NCBI RefSeq assembly: GCF_030409325.1
Contig: NZ_JAUFPR010000003.1
Location: 558,001 to 622,000 of the forward strand
Reading direction: 5' to 3'
From: Mucilaginibacter aquaedulcis
GTDB lineage: Bacteria > Bacteroidota > Bacteroidia > Sphingobacteriales > Sphingobacteriaceae
Length of the DNA stretch: 64,000 nt
Of this stretch, positions 26,566-34,536 are shown piece by piece. Every line of letters begins with the position of its first letter. Position 1 is the stretch's first letter. The notes beneath the pieces are model-generated. The model saw only the letters and a program-made list of their open reading frames with translations. It did no database searches and was not told the origin of the DNA. Position numbers and translations under genes: made by a program.

Positions 26566-27714
26566 TCAGGTTAATAAAGGTAGCGTAAACCAAAATGTGC
26601 TGCCTTTCCCCTCCACGCTCTCAACACCAATATCACCATGGTGTTTTTGAATAATTTCAGCGCAGATATATAGTCCAAGTCCCAGGCCGGAGGACGGAAA
26701 CCCGTTACTTTCTGCTTTGAAATATCGTTGAAAAAGGTATGGTTGTTTTTCCTGAGGTATTCCAATGCCCTGGTCAATAACAGATACTTTGGCCTGATCA
26801 TCCTCAACGGTTATCGCTACGGTAATAGTCCGCGAAGTACGGGCATATTTAACTGCGTTATCGACCAGTATCGTCAATACTTGGCCAATTTTATCCGGGT
26901 CAGCTCTGATCGCCAAATTAAGATCACCTTCCACGTTAATCGAGAAGTCGCCTTTAGAACGAATATGTAGGCAGCAAACGTTGATGATCTCAGCTAATAC
27001 GAACAGATTCTTGGTTAGTTTGATATTACCTGCATGATGCGCTGTGCTGTCGAGCAGGTTGTCTACAAGCCTCTTGATCCTGTCTACACTGTCATTAGCA
27101 CGGTTAATGAGATCAGCGGCTTTTTCTGCTGCTAATGTATTATCTTTTTTGGCAAGGATCTGCAATATGGCTTTCAGGCTAGTGATAGGGGTCTTTAACT
27201 CATGACTTGCGACAGACAAAAAATCGTCTTTTTCCTGCTGTAGTTTTAAAGCCTGCTTCAGTTCCTCATCGGTTTGTCTTTGCCGCAATTTACGGTCTGT
27301 GATGTCATTTTGAACGCCTACATAGTGCGTCGTTAAGCCGTCTTTGTTTTTTATCGGGGAAATATGCAATTCATTCCAAAATGCCTTTCCATCCTTTTTA
27401 TAATTCAACATTTCTACAATACACGCTTGTTCTGCCAATAAAGCTTCCTGAATAATAAACCGCCCTTTTTGTTCACGTGTTTGCCCCTGTAAGAAACGAC
27501 AATTTCTGCCTAAGATCATTTCTTTGGAATAGCCGGTTATCCTTTCGAAAGCTTTATTACAAAAAATGATGGGATTATCCGGGCTTTGACTGTCGGTAAT
27601 GATAATACCGCTGGTAGACGCTAGATAAGCGGCCAGCACTAAGCGGGTTTGTTCATCGAATTCGTTTGAAAATGAAGGAGGCAGATCCATAGCAGGGGTT
27701 TTAAATTTACTCAC
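26566..27714 (-). CDS. LOV-domain (blue-light type) histidine kinase
   Basis: A soluble 382-residue kinase. Residues 25-140 are a PAS domain of the LOV class: the motif GRNCRFLQG with the adduct-forming Cys72, followed by the expected NYKKDGKAFWNELHISPI and HYVGVQNDITDRK. The cysteine, Asn and Gln positions that hold FMN are all present, so blue-light sensing is expected from family knowledge. A coiled linker leads to HisKA (SVASHELKTPITSLK, His171) and HATPase with GLGLGLYICAEII. No receiver is attached or directly adjacent. The gene is divergent, across 484 bp, from the stressosome operon, which includes a receiver protein. Confidence 0.93.
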   Translation of the reverse strand: MSKFKTPAMDLPPSFSNEFDEQTRLVLAAYLASTSGIIITDSQSPDNPIIFCNKAFERITGYSKEMILGRNCRFLQGQTREQKGRFIIQEALLAEQACIVEMLNYKKDGKAFWNELHISPIKNKDGLTTHYVGVQNDITDRKLRQRQTDEELKQALKLQQEKDDFLSVASHELKTPITSLKAILQILAKKDNTLAAEKAADLINRANDSVDRIKRLVDNLLDSTAHHAGNIKLTKNLFVLAEIINVCCLHIRSKGDFSINVEGDLNLAIRADPDKIGQVLTILVDNAVKYARTSRTITVAITVEDDQAKVSVIDQGIGIPQEKQPYLFQRYFKAESNGFPSSGLGLGLYICAEIIQKHHGDIGVESVEGKGSTFWFTLPLLT

Positions 27715-28198
27715 AAAGTTTTAGGCATCAATATTATTTTGCTAAACAGAATATTTTAACTTGGTAAGTTATTGCGTTAAACCCATTCATGATATCTATA
27801 CTACATAGTATAAACAAAAATCCATCCATTAAAACAATGACCGCGATTGTGTTGTCAATCGGTTAATAAAAAAAAATTCTGTAGTCTATTTTAGTCGGAC
27901 TGCCTATCAAATGGCATCACAACCACATAGAAGGTGATCTTACTACGCTAGTTATACAAACGTGAAATGCTGTTGTGAGGATGTTATTATTTAAATTTTT
28001 TGATCTACAGCAAAAGCTCGCACGCTACTAACCTAAATATCTAAAACATTCAAATTCAACGGGTTTTATTATTCCATTTCTCGCTTTTTTACAGGAAATG
28101 GAATTTCAAATTATGAAACCTTTTTTCTACCTTTCCACCTTATTCAACTTGCCAAGTTTGGATCATATAGTTTAAGGTTTAACCTGTATCCTTCATCC
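27715..28198. other. Divergent control region between LOV kinase and stressosome operon
   Basis: AT-rich, gene-free, and must contain both promoters. It holds a 10-bp inverted repeat at 28071-28104, listed separately. I could not assign a -7 element with confidence. Confidence 0.5.
28071..28104. promoter_or_regulatory. 10-bp inverted repeat upstream of rsbR
   Basis: ATTCCATTTC (28071-28080) and GAAATGGAAT (28095-28104) are perfect reverse complements with 14 bp between, 95 bp before the rsbR start. The loop contains a T-run, so it could be an operator, a leader hairpin or a terminator for an upstream transcript. Confidence 0.5.
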
Positions 28199-29062
28199 AT
28201 GTCTCAAAAAACTTATCAATTGCTAAAAAACAAGAAAAAAAACATCCTTGAACTCTGGATGAAGAACCAACTGGCTGACGAAGGCTTACGTGAAGACCTG
28301 ATCAGTAACGACGAACTGCGCAGCCAGTCTGAAGAGTTGATTACGGCTTTGGTCAGTAATTTATCCGGTGATAATTTCACCAACCTGGATTCTGATGAAT
28401 GGAGCCCGGTGATCGAAATATTAGGTGGCATTGCTATCACCCGTGCGCGCCAGGGCTTTAGCCCTCGTGAAACTGGTAATTTTGTATTCTCTTTGAAGGA
28501 AGCATTATTGGAGGTCTTACAACAGGAGATCAGTGATGATCCTAAAACGCTTTTTACCGAAAGCCTAAAGATCAACCGCATGATGGACAGCTTGAGTGTA
28601 GTAACTTTTGAGACCTTCATCAAAGGTCGGGAAGAAGTGATCCTAAGGCAGACTGACGAAATTACCGAAATATCCACACCGGTCATCCGGGTTTGGGACG
28701 GAATTTTAGCCTTGCCGATCATTGGAACTTTAGATAGCGCCCGCACACAGATCGTAATGGAAAACCTGTTACAGGAGATCGTGGAGACCGGTTCCAGTAT
28801 TGCCATATTAGATATTTCAGGTGTACCGGCAGTCGATTCGCTGGTTGCCCAGCATTTGATCAAGACGGTCAGCGCAACTCGCCTGATGGGTGCAGAATGT
28901 ATTATCAGCGGAATTCGCCCTGAGATTGCCCAGACCGTGGTGCATTTGGGTATAGACCTTTCCAATATCATTACTAAAGCGACCTTGGCCAGCGCCCTGG
29001 CTTATTCATTCAAAGTGATGCGTTTAGAAGTTAAAAAAATCAGTACCGTTACAAAATTTTAA
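28199..29062 (+). CDS. rsbR: RsbR-type stressosome core protein (sensor + STAS)
   Basis: A 287-residue protein that with RsbS forms the stressosome shell. Residues 1-150 are a helical RsbRD/RsbR_N-like sensory domain (LKNKKKNILELWMKNQLADE, TRARQGFSPRETGNFVFSLK) and residues 160-280 are a STAS domain. Compared with Bacillus RsbR, the region DITGVPVVDT reads DISGVPAVDS (Ser214 in place of the phospho-Thr171 equivalent), while GIDLSNIITKATL keeps threonines (Thr259, Thr262) near the second phosphosite, Thr205. The sensor domain resembles the kind found beside heme-free RsbRD proteins; ligand unknown. First gene of a tightly packed six-gene operon. Confidence 0.92.
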   Translation: MSQKTYQLLKNKKKNILELWMKNQLADEGLREDLISNDELRSQSEELITALVSNLSGDNFTNLDSDEWSPVIEILGGIAITRARQGFSPRETGNFVFSLKEALLEVLQQEISDDPKTLFTESLKINRMMDSLSVVTFETFIKGREEVILRQTDEITEISTPVIRVWDGILALPIIGTLDSARTQIVMENLLQEIVETGSSIAILDISGVPAVDSLVAQHLIKTVSATRLMGAECIISGIRPEIAQTVVHLGIDLSNIITKATLASALAYSFKVMRLEVKKISTVTKF

Positions 29063-29073
29063 TAGCATAACTG

Positions 29074-29484
29074 ATGGATAAAATCCCTATTCTCCGGATG
29101 GGAGCCTTTTTGTTGGTGACGATTCAAGTCGATCTTTATGACCGTCTCGCCCTCAACCTGGAGGCAGATCTGGTACAAATGGTCAATAAAACCAATGCGA
29201 AAGGTGTTTTGATTGATATTTCAGCCGTTTCCATTGTTGATTCCTTCATGGGAAGAATAATTGGCAATATCGCCAGTATGTCCAAAATACTGGATGCAGA
29301 AACGGTAGTCGTGGGCATGCAGCCCGCGGTCGCCATCACATTAATTGAGCTGGGCTTGCCGCTGAAAGGCGTGCACACCGCTTTGGATATGGAAAAAGGC
29401 ATGAATTTGCTGAAATCCATGATTGAAGAAACCGAAGAGGACGCAGACGAAGACCAGACCAACGATGACTTTATCACTGAGTAA
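29074..29484 (+). CDS. rsbS: RsbS-type stressosome STAS protein
   Basis: A 136-residue single STAS domain, the scaffold partner of RsbR and the binding site for RsbT. The expected phosphosite Ser57 is in DISAVSIVDSFMGR, aligned with Ser59 of Bacillus subtilis RsbS, and the family stretch MQPAVAITLIELGLPLKGV is well kept. An acidic C-terminal tail of about 16 residues (EETEEDADEDQ) is extra relative to Bacillus. Starts 11 bp after rsbR; its end overlaps rsbT by 20 bp. Confidence 0.93.
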   Translation: MDKIPILRMGAFLLVTIQVDLYDRLALNLEADLVQMVNKTNAKGVLIDISAVSIVDSFMGRIIGNIASMSKILDAETVVVGMQPAVAITLIELGLPLKGVHTALDMEKGMNLLKSMIEETEEDADEDQTNDDFITE

Positions 29485-29878
29485 AGATACTATACAGATT
29501 TTAAAGGAGCAGGATGTAGTTTTTTTAAAGAACCGTGTCAAGGAAACTGCGGTAAAGATCAAAATGGGTTTAGTCAATCAAACCCGGCTGCTGACAGCGT
29601 GCAGTGAACTGGTGCGCAACATGATGCGCTATGCGGATGGCGGCGTCTGCATTATCGAGGTGGTATCCGCGGGCCGCAATAATGGTGTCCGCCTGACTTT
29701 TTCAGATAAAGGACCAGGCATACCGGATATCGCCGCAGCTATGCGTGATGGTTTTTCAACCGGTAAAAGTTTAGGACTGGGCCTGCCGGGAACCAGAAGA
29801 CTGGTTAACGAATTCGACATCAAAAGCAAAGTGGGCGAAGGTACAGTAGTAACGATAGTAAAATGGGCAAATGGTTGA
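29465..29878 (+). CDS. rsbT: RsbT-type switch kinase
   Basis: A 137-residue serine/threonine kinase of the GHKL fold. All ATP-binding boxes are present: N box SELVRNMMRYADGG, G1 DKGPGIPDI, the RsbT-specific MRDGFSTGKSLGLGLPGTRR, and the ending VGEGTVVTIVKW. It should phosphorylate RsbS and RsbR upon stress and leave the complex. The start MTLSLSKDTIQIL inside the end of rsbS was chosen to match RsbT length; an upstream in-frame start would add 14 basic residues translated from rsbS sequence. Overlaps the next gene by 8 bp. Confidence 0.93.
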   Translation: MTLSLSKDTIQILKEQDVVFLKNRVKETAVKIKMGLVNQTRLLTACSELVRNMMRYADGGVCIIEVVSAGRNNGVRLTFSDKGPGIPDIAAAMRDGFSTGKSLGLGLPGTRRLVNEFDIKSKVGEGTVVTIVKWANG

Positions 29879-30881
29879 CGCGACACATATCAGTTTTCCA
29901 GCGGATGACCGGAGTTATTTCTCCCTGATCAAAAAGGAGATTCACCGCAAAGCAACAGAAGCCGGCATGAATCCGTCAAAGATCAGTGAACTGGATCTTA
30001 TCGTGGCGGAAATGACCTCCAATCTTTTTAAATACAGCGACGGTGGAGAACTCCTGATGGGCGTTTTTTCTAATGAGGGTTCGCCTTATATCGAACTGAT
30101 CAGCATCGACAATGGTCCGGGGATGATTAATCCTGCACGAATGATGCAGGACGGCGTGTCCACAAGTAACACCCTGGGACATGGCCTGGGCAGCATGAAA
30201 AGATTATCGGATACATTTGAGCTCTATTCTCAAATTGGATGGGGTACGATCGTTCTAAGCCGGGTTTACAATGAACCGGACAAACCGAAGGTGAAAAACG
30301 AAGTGACCATGCGCCCGATCGTGGTTTACAAACCGGGCGAGAAAACAAGCGGTGACGGATTCGTTTATAAAAAAACGGAGAAATACCTAAAAATGATGCT
30401 GGCAGATGGCTTGGGCCACGGACCGGAAGCCAATAAGGCCGTAAACGAAGCAGCTGTCGCTTTCAAAGTTTTTCCGGATTACAACCCGACTGAAACGATC
30501 CGTTTTATCCACAGCGCCATCAAAAAGACCCGGGGGGCAGTAATTAATATTATTGGTTACGACTATGCGCGAAAGGTATGGACCTCCGCCGGCGTGGGTA
30601 ATATTGCCGTCAGGTTTTTCGGGCCGGTGAATTTCAAAAACCACATGTCCTATAACGGTATTGTGGGCCATAATATTCCCAATACCATGAATGACCAGAG
30701 TTATCATTCAGAAGAATTCAACCAGGTAATGCTTTGCTCCGATGGAATTAAAACGCGTATAGATATGGCCAAATATCCGATGATGTATAAATACGATTTA
30801 ACTATCTTAGCGGCAGCAATTTACAAGGATCACGCACGCCGCAATGATGATATGTCGGTGATAATTGCAAGAGTAAAATGA
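29871..30881 (+). CDS. Fusion of RsbT/W-like ATPase and PP2C phosphatase (RsbX-like)
   Basis: A 336-residue two-domain protein. Residues 1-135 form a second GHKL ATPase with intact boxes (AEMTSNLFKYSDGGE, DNGPGMINPARMMQDG, TLGHGLGSMKRL). Residues 150-336 form a PP2C/SpoIIE phosphatase: GDGFVYKK, the metal motif LADGLGHGPEANKAV, LCSDGIKTR and RNDDMSVIIARVK. The phosphatase half corresponds to RsbX, which resets stressosomes by removing phosphates from RsbS/RsbR. The fused ATPase half suggests that binding of an anti-sigma-type partner or the RsbT mode of docking has been joined to reset. Overlaps neighbours by 8 and 4 bp. Confidence 0.9.
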   Translation: MVDATHISFPADDRSYFSLIKKEIHRKATEAGMNPSKISELDLIVAEMTSNLFKYSDGGELLMGVFSNEGSPYIELISIDNGPGMINPARMMQDGVSTSNTLGHGLGSMKRLSDTFELYSQIGWGTIVLSRVYNEPDKPKVKNEVTMRPIVVYKPGEKTSGDGFVYKKTEKYLKMMLADGLGHGPEANKAVNEAAVAFKVFPDYNPTETIRFIHSAIKKTRGAVINIIGYDYARKVWTSAGVGNIAVRFFGPVNFKNHMSYNGIVGHNIPNTMNDQSYHSEEFNQVMLCSDGIKTRIDMAKYPMMYKYDLTILAAAIYKDHARRNDDMSVIIARVK

Positions 30882-32077
30882 TCAAAGTAGTATCAATTTC
30901 ATTGGAAAATGAAATGGACCTGGTGTTGTCACATAAACGGTCCATGAAAGTAGCCGAACGGTTGGGGTTGACCGTGGCGACGCAAACCACTTTTGCAACA
31001 GCAGTATCAGAAATTGCCCGCACCGTGATCGAGCATACCGACGACGGCATTTTAGATATTGGGCTTGAACAAAGCAAGACGCGTTACAGTCTGATGGCGA
31101 CAGTCACTTTCAATAAGGATATCCGTTTCACCAATTCGGACGCAGGATTTTATTACGCGCAGAAATTAGTGCCCGGCTTTGATTTAGCGGAAACGGAGGC
31201 AGCAAATATGATTACCATGAAAATTGGTTTGCCGCGCTCATTAAAACTCGACCCTGTGAAGATTGGTATCCTGAAAAAAGATTTTGAAGAGGAGTTACCA
31301 TTGAACCCCTACGAAGAGATCAAGTTACGGAACATGACGCTACACCGCCAGGCTAGTGAGAAAGATGAAGCACTACGGCAATCCCGGCTGATCGATGAGA
31401 AAAAAAATGAGTTTATTTCCATCGCCAGCCATGAACTTAAAACGCCGATAACAGTTCTAAAGGCCTATACCCAGATGGCCAAAGCCCATAAAGAGCCGAT
31501 CAATGAGCATGTACAAAGTTTGCTTACCAAAATCGATGTTCAATCCAATAAACTCCTGACGCTGGTACAGCAACTATTGGATATCTCTAAGATTGAAAAC
31601 GGAAATCTGCAGTACAATATGAAGGAGGTCAGCTTCAATGATTTTTTACATGCTCAGGTCGCCATCATGCGTCACATTTTGCCTTATCATACGTTTAAAA
31701 CAAATTTTTGCGATGATGTCAAAGTGATGATCGATGGATTACGCATGGAGCAGGTGCTTGCCAACCTGCTGGGCAATGCAGCAAAATACTCGGACCGAAA
31801 TACCAGTATTTCTGTTTCAACGACCTTATCGGAAGAAGGTATGATCACTATCAGTATAACAGACCAGGGACGCGGTATGTCTGCTGAAACCACCCACTCT
31901 GTTTTTGAAAAATTTTACCGGGCTAAAGATGTGCTTAAAAGTCACACCGGCCTGGGAATGGGGCTGTATATTACCTCCAAAATTGTCAATGACCATAACG
32001 GTAAAATCTGGGTAGAGAGTACGGAAGGATCGGGCTCGACCTTTCATTTCACTATACCTTTATCAACAACATCATGA
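30878..32077 (+). CDS. Histidine kinase with degenerate RsbT-like N-terminal domain
   Basis: A 399-residue kinase. Residues 1-125 align with RsbT/GHKL switch kinases (EMDLVLSHKRSMKVAERLGL, TTFATAVSEIARTVIEHTDD, GILDIGLEQ), but the N-box Asn is replaced (EIART instead of ELARN), the DxGPGI loop is absent and the GLGLPG lid is missing, so it should not bind ATP. A coiled linker (150-175) leads to HisKA (SIASHELKTPITVL, His185) and an intact HATPase (NLLGNAAKYS, DQGRGMS, GLGMGLYITSKIV). It overlaps the phosphatase by 4 bp and the receiver by 4 bp. The dead RsbT copy may dock on the stressosome or on RsbT partners, making this the output kinase (inference). Confidence 0.9.
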   Translation: MIKVVSISLENEMDLVLSHKRSMKVAERLGLTVATQTTFATAVSEIARTVIEHTDDGILDIGLEQSKTRYSLMATVTFNKDIRFTNSDAGFYYAQKLVPGFDLAETEAANMITMKIGLPRSLKLDPVKIGILKKDFEEELPLNPYEEIKLRNMTLHRQASEKDEALRQSRLIDEKKNEFISIASHELKTPITVLKAYTQMAKAHKEPINEHVQSLLTKIDVQSNKLLTLVQQLLDISKIENGNLQYNMKEVSFNDFLHAQVAIMRHILPYHTFKTNFCDDVKVMIDGLRMEQVLANLLGNAAKYSDRNTSISVSTTLSEEGMITISITDQGRGMSAETTHSVFEKFYRAKDVLKSHTGLGMGLYITSKIVNDHNGKIWVESTEGSGSTFHFTIPLSTTS

Positions 32078-32451
32078 ATACAGCGGCAAAAAGGATCATG
32101 ATCTTTGATGATGATGATGATATCCAGTCAATCTGCACATATATTCTCGAACAAGACGGCTGGCAGGTGAGCGTTTACGGCAACTGTGCTGGTTTGATTG
32201 ATCATATTACCGCTTTCAAGCCATCAGTAATTTTGATGGACAATTGGATACCTGATGAGGGTGGAGTTAATGCAACACAACGCATTAAAAGTACTCAGGA
32301 TACCAAATATATACCGGTTATCTACTTTTCGGCTAATAGCGATATTGAATCCCTAGCCAAAACTGCAGGGGCAGACATGTTTCTGCCTAAGCCATTCGAT
32401 CTCGATGAATTGAAAGAGATCGTAAATAAAGCATTTCATAGGCCGCAATAG
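32074..32451 (+). CDS. Receiver-only response regulator of the stressosome operon
   Basis: A 125-residue CheY-like protein: acidic cluster IFDDDDDIQ, acceptor Asp56 in VILMDNWIPDEGG, Ser in YFSANS and Lys in FLPKPFDLDEL. It overlaps the histidine kinase gene by 4 bp (ATGA) and is the last gene of the operon. It has no output domain, so downstream signalling must pass by protein contact or relay to another kinase or regulator elsewhere. The LOV kinase gene, divergent upstream of the operon and lacking a receiver, could share it. Confidence 0.92.
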   Translation: MNTAAKRIMIFDDDDDIQSICTYILEQDGWQVSVYGNCAGLIDHITAFKPSVILMDNWIPDEGGVNATQRIKSTQDTKYIPVIYFSANSDIESLAKTAGADMFLPKPFDLDELKEIVNKAFHRPQ

Positions 32452-32928
32452 CTAAAATGCTTTAATCCGATAATATCTGGCTTAATAGGAAATTCTGAAA
32501 GGTCGGATCACACCATTTAAGGGATGCTGAATCCATCGTACGAAACAACGTGATTGAACAAAAATTTGACAATTAATCAATTTACGAGCTTAAACAGTTT
32601 TTTACTTTCGAGATGAAATCTGGATAAATCTCTTATTGCTTAAAAACAAGAATTATGAAGGAACAGCCTCCACTACCTTGTTAGACAACGATCATTGGTA
32701 ATTAATAATCGATTGTTGGACAAATAAGTAATTCTGAAAACCAATATCTCAACAGGATCAAACGGGGAATTCGATTTTTTGAAAATTACAGGAATACGGA
32801 TGGCCCGGTGGCGGCTGTAGTTATAGTTAGAAACGTTAGGACGGTAACAATACTATTATTTTGCCTTATTACTGCATATTTATGCGTAATCTATCTTCCT
32901 GCCCTTTTAAGATAATTAACAATTGAAA
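32452..32928. other. Intergenic region after stressosome operon
   Basis: AT-rich and gene-free. No strong terminator hairpin was visible after the receiver gene. Several short frames are disrupted, as in decayed DNA. Confidence 0.45.
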
Positions 32929-33258
32929 TTAAAATTTCAATTTCTTAAAAGAAGTATGTTTTTCTAGTATTTTTTCGACAGCAATCATATCATAAAAAAC
33001 CACTCCGACAATTTTAGTAAAGGGTAAAGTACCATTGGTTCGAAGATTATGTAATGTTCCAGTGGAAATGTGAAGTAGCTCTTTTACTTCAAATGACTTT
33101 AACCAACGCTTGACAGGTTGAGTGGTTTGGGAGGATATAAGTTGCCTAATTTCTGTAAGCAATTCCTTTTTAAAATTGTTTAGATCCTGGACAGTGGTTA
33201 GCTGATTTGCAAACAATGGGGATTGACCATTGTCTCTATTGATTTCAGTTTTTGCCAT
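32929..33258 (-). CDS. Helix-turn-helix (excisionase/MerR-like) protein
   Basis: A 109-residue protein with a coiled N-terminal half (LTTVQDLNNFKKELLTEIRQ) and a C-terminal winged HTH of the HTH_17 kind (FEVKELLHISTGTLHNLRTN, then GTLPFTKIVGVVFYDMIAVE). Bacteroidota use such small proteins as excisionases or regulators in integrative elements, where they commonly sit near tRNA attachment sites and integrases. Here it is alone, 300 bp from a tRNA-Ala, with no integrase in the window. It may be an element remnant that still encodes an intact protein. Confidence 0.85.
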   Translation of the reverse strand: MAKTEINRDNGQSPLFANQLTTVQDLNNFKKELLTEIRQLISSQTTQPVKRWLKSFEVKELLHISTGTLHNLRTNGTLPFTKIVGVVFYDMIAVEKILEKHTSFKKLKF

Positions 33259-33512
33259 AACGATAAAAGTTTTGACAAAATTTCATCTTATTAAACTTTC
33301 AATCATCCGAGTTTATCCGAGTCGGATAACAACTATTTTTCAGTTAGTAGCAAAATGACTCAACCTTCAGATTGTGGCAATATATTATTCTTGGATGCAT
33401 CGACAATGTAATTCTTCATTTATTAAAGCCCAAAAAATCGGGCAATCGAGCTTGAATGAATCGTAATGAATAATATTATAATGGGCATATAGTAGTCCCA
33501 TAGTAATCCCAT

Positions 33513-33548
33513 AATAAAAAAAGGCTTCACGAAGTTTCGTAAAGCCTT
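33513..33548 (-). terminator. Terminator of tRNA-Ala
   Basis: On the minus strand, AAGGCTTTACGAAACTTCG and its partner form a 12-bp stem with two mismatches that ends in TTTTTTTATT, 10 bp after the tRNA 3' end. Just beyond it, two 11-bp units (ATAGTAGTCCC, ATAGTAATCCC) repeat in tandem at 33488-33511. Confidence 0.7.
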
Positions 33549-33558
33549 GATTATCAGG

Positions 33559-34008
<450 letters not shown>

Positions 34009-34536
34009 ATGTACAAGATTGTAAAAAACAGGGTTGCTGCTAAATTGATAGCCGACGTTGAAATTCCCGACGAAGTCTGGAAGCCCGATTTTGATATTGT
34101 TGACAGGTACCAAAGCTTTGCCAACGAGCTGATGCGAATAGATCTTCTTGCTATAGGAGGATTCGGTTTTTTGATAAAGGATATTGTTTTGGAGAAATCC
34201 AATAAGCTTACGGTAACGTGCATCAGCATGATGATCATTGCCTTAATATGCATTATACTGTCATTATCGGCAGTCTTATACCATAGGTTTCTATCAACGT
34301 CATGCTTATATTATCAAGTGATCATTATGAGGAGCCTGAAACGAACCGAGAATACACACTGGTCGGAAGATGAAATAAGTACCGAAAAGGCATTCCTGGC
34401 TAAAGCCCGAAAAAATCAAACCTTTGTATCTATCCTAAGCCGCCAAATATTAATGACTGCGGTAATTTCATTTGTTTTAAGCCTGATATTAGTAATGATC
34501 GTGTTTTACAAAGCGATATTACCTGTAGTGTTATAA
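34009..34536 (+). CDS. Hypothetical membrane protein
   Basis: A 175-residue protein I do not recognise. A polar N-terminal third (VEIPDEVWKPDFDIVDRYQS) is followed by a weakly hydrophobic stretch (residues 45-57), a strong helix at about 68-90 (CISMMIIALICIILSLSAVLY), a soluble loop with charged repeats (SLKRTENTHWSEDEISTEKA) and a final helix at about 147-172. The topology suggests an inner-membrane protein with a cytoplasmic loop. It stands alone and is followed by a strong hairpin. Confidence 0.6.
   Translation: MYKIVKNRVAAKLIADVEIPDEVWKPDFDIVDRYQSFANELMRIDLLAIGGFGFLIKDIVLEKSNKLTVTCISMMIIALICIILSLSAVLYHRFLSTSCLYYQVIIMRSLKRTENTHWSEDEISTEKAFLAKARKNQTFVSILSRQILMTAVISFVLSLILVMIVFYKAILPVVL

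Noticed and set aside
28216..28971. 251-codon minus-strand frame opposite rsbR
   Set aside because: Exact antisense shadow of the recognised RsbR gene; the residue pattern (Ser/Arg/Ile-rich) mirrors its codons.
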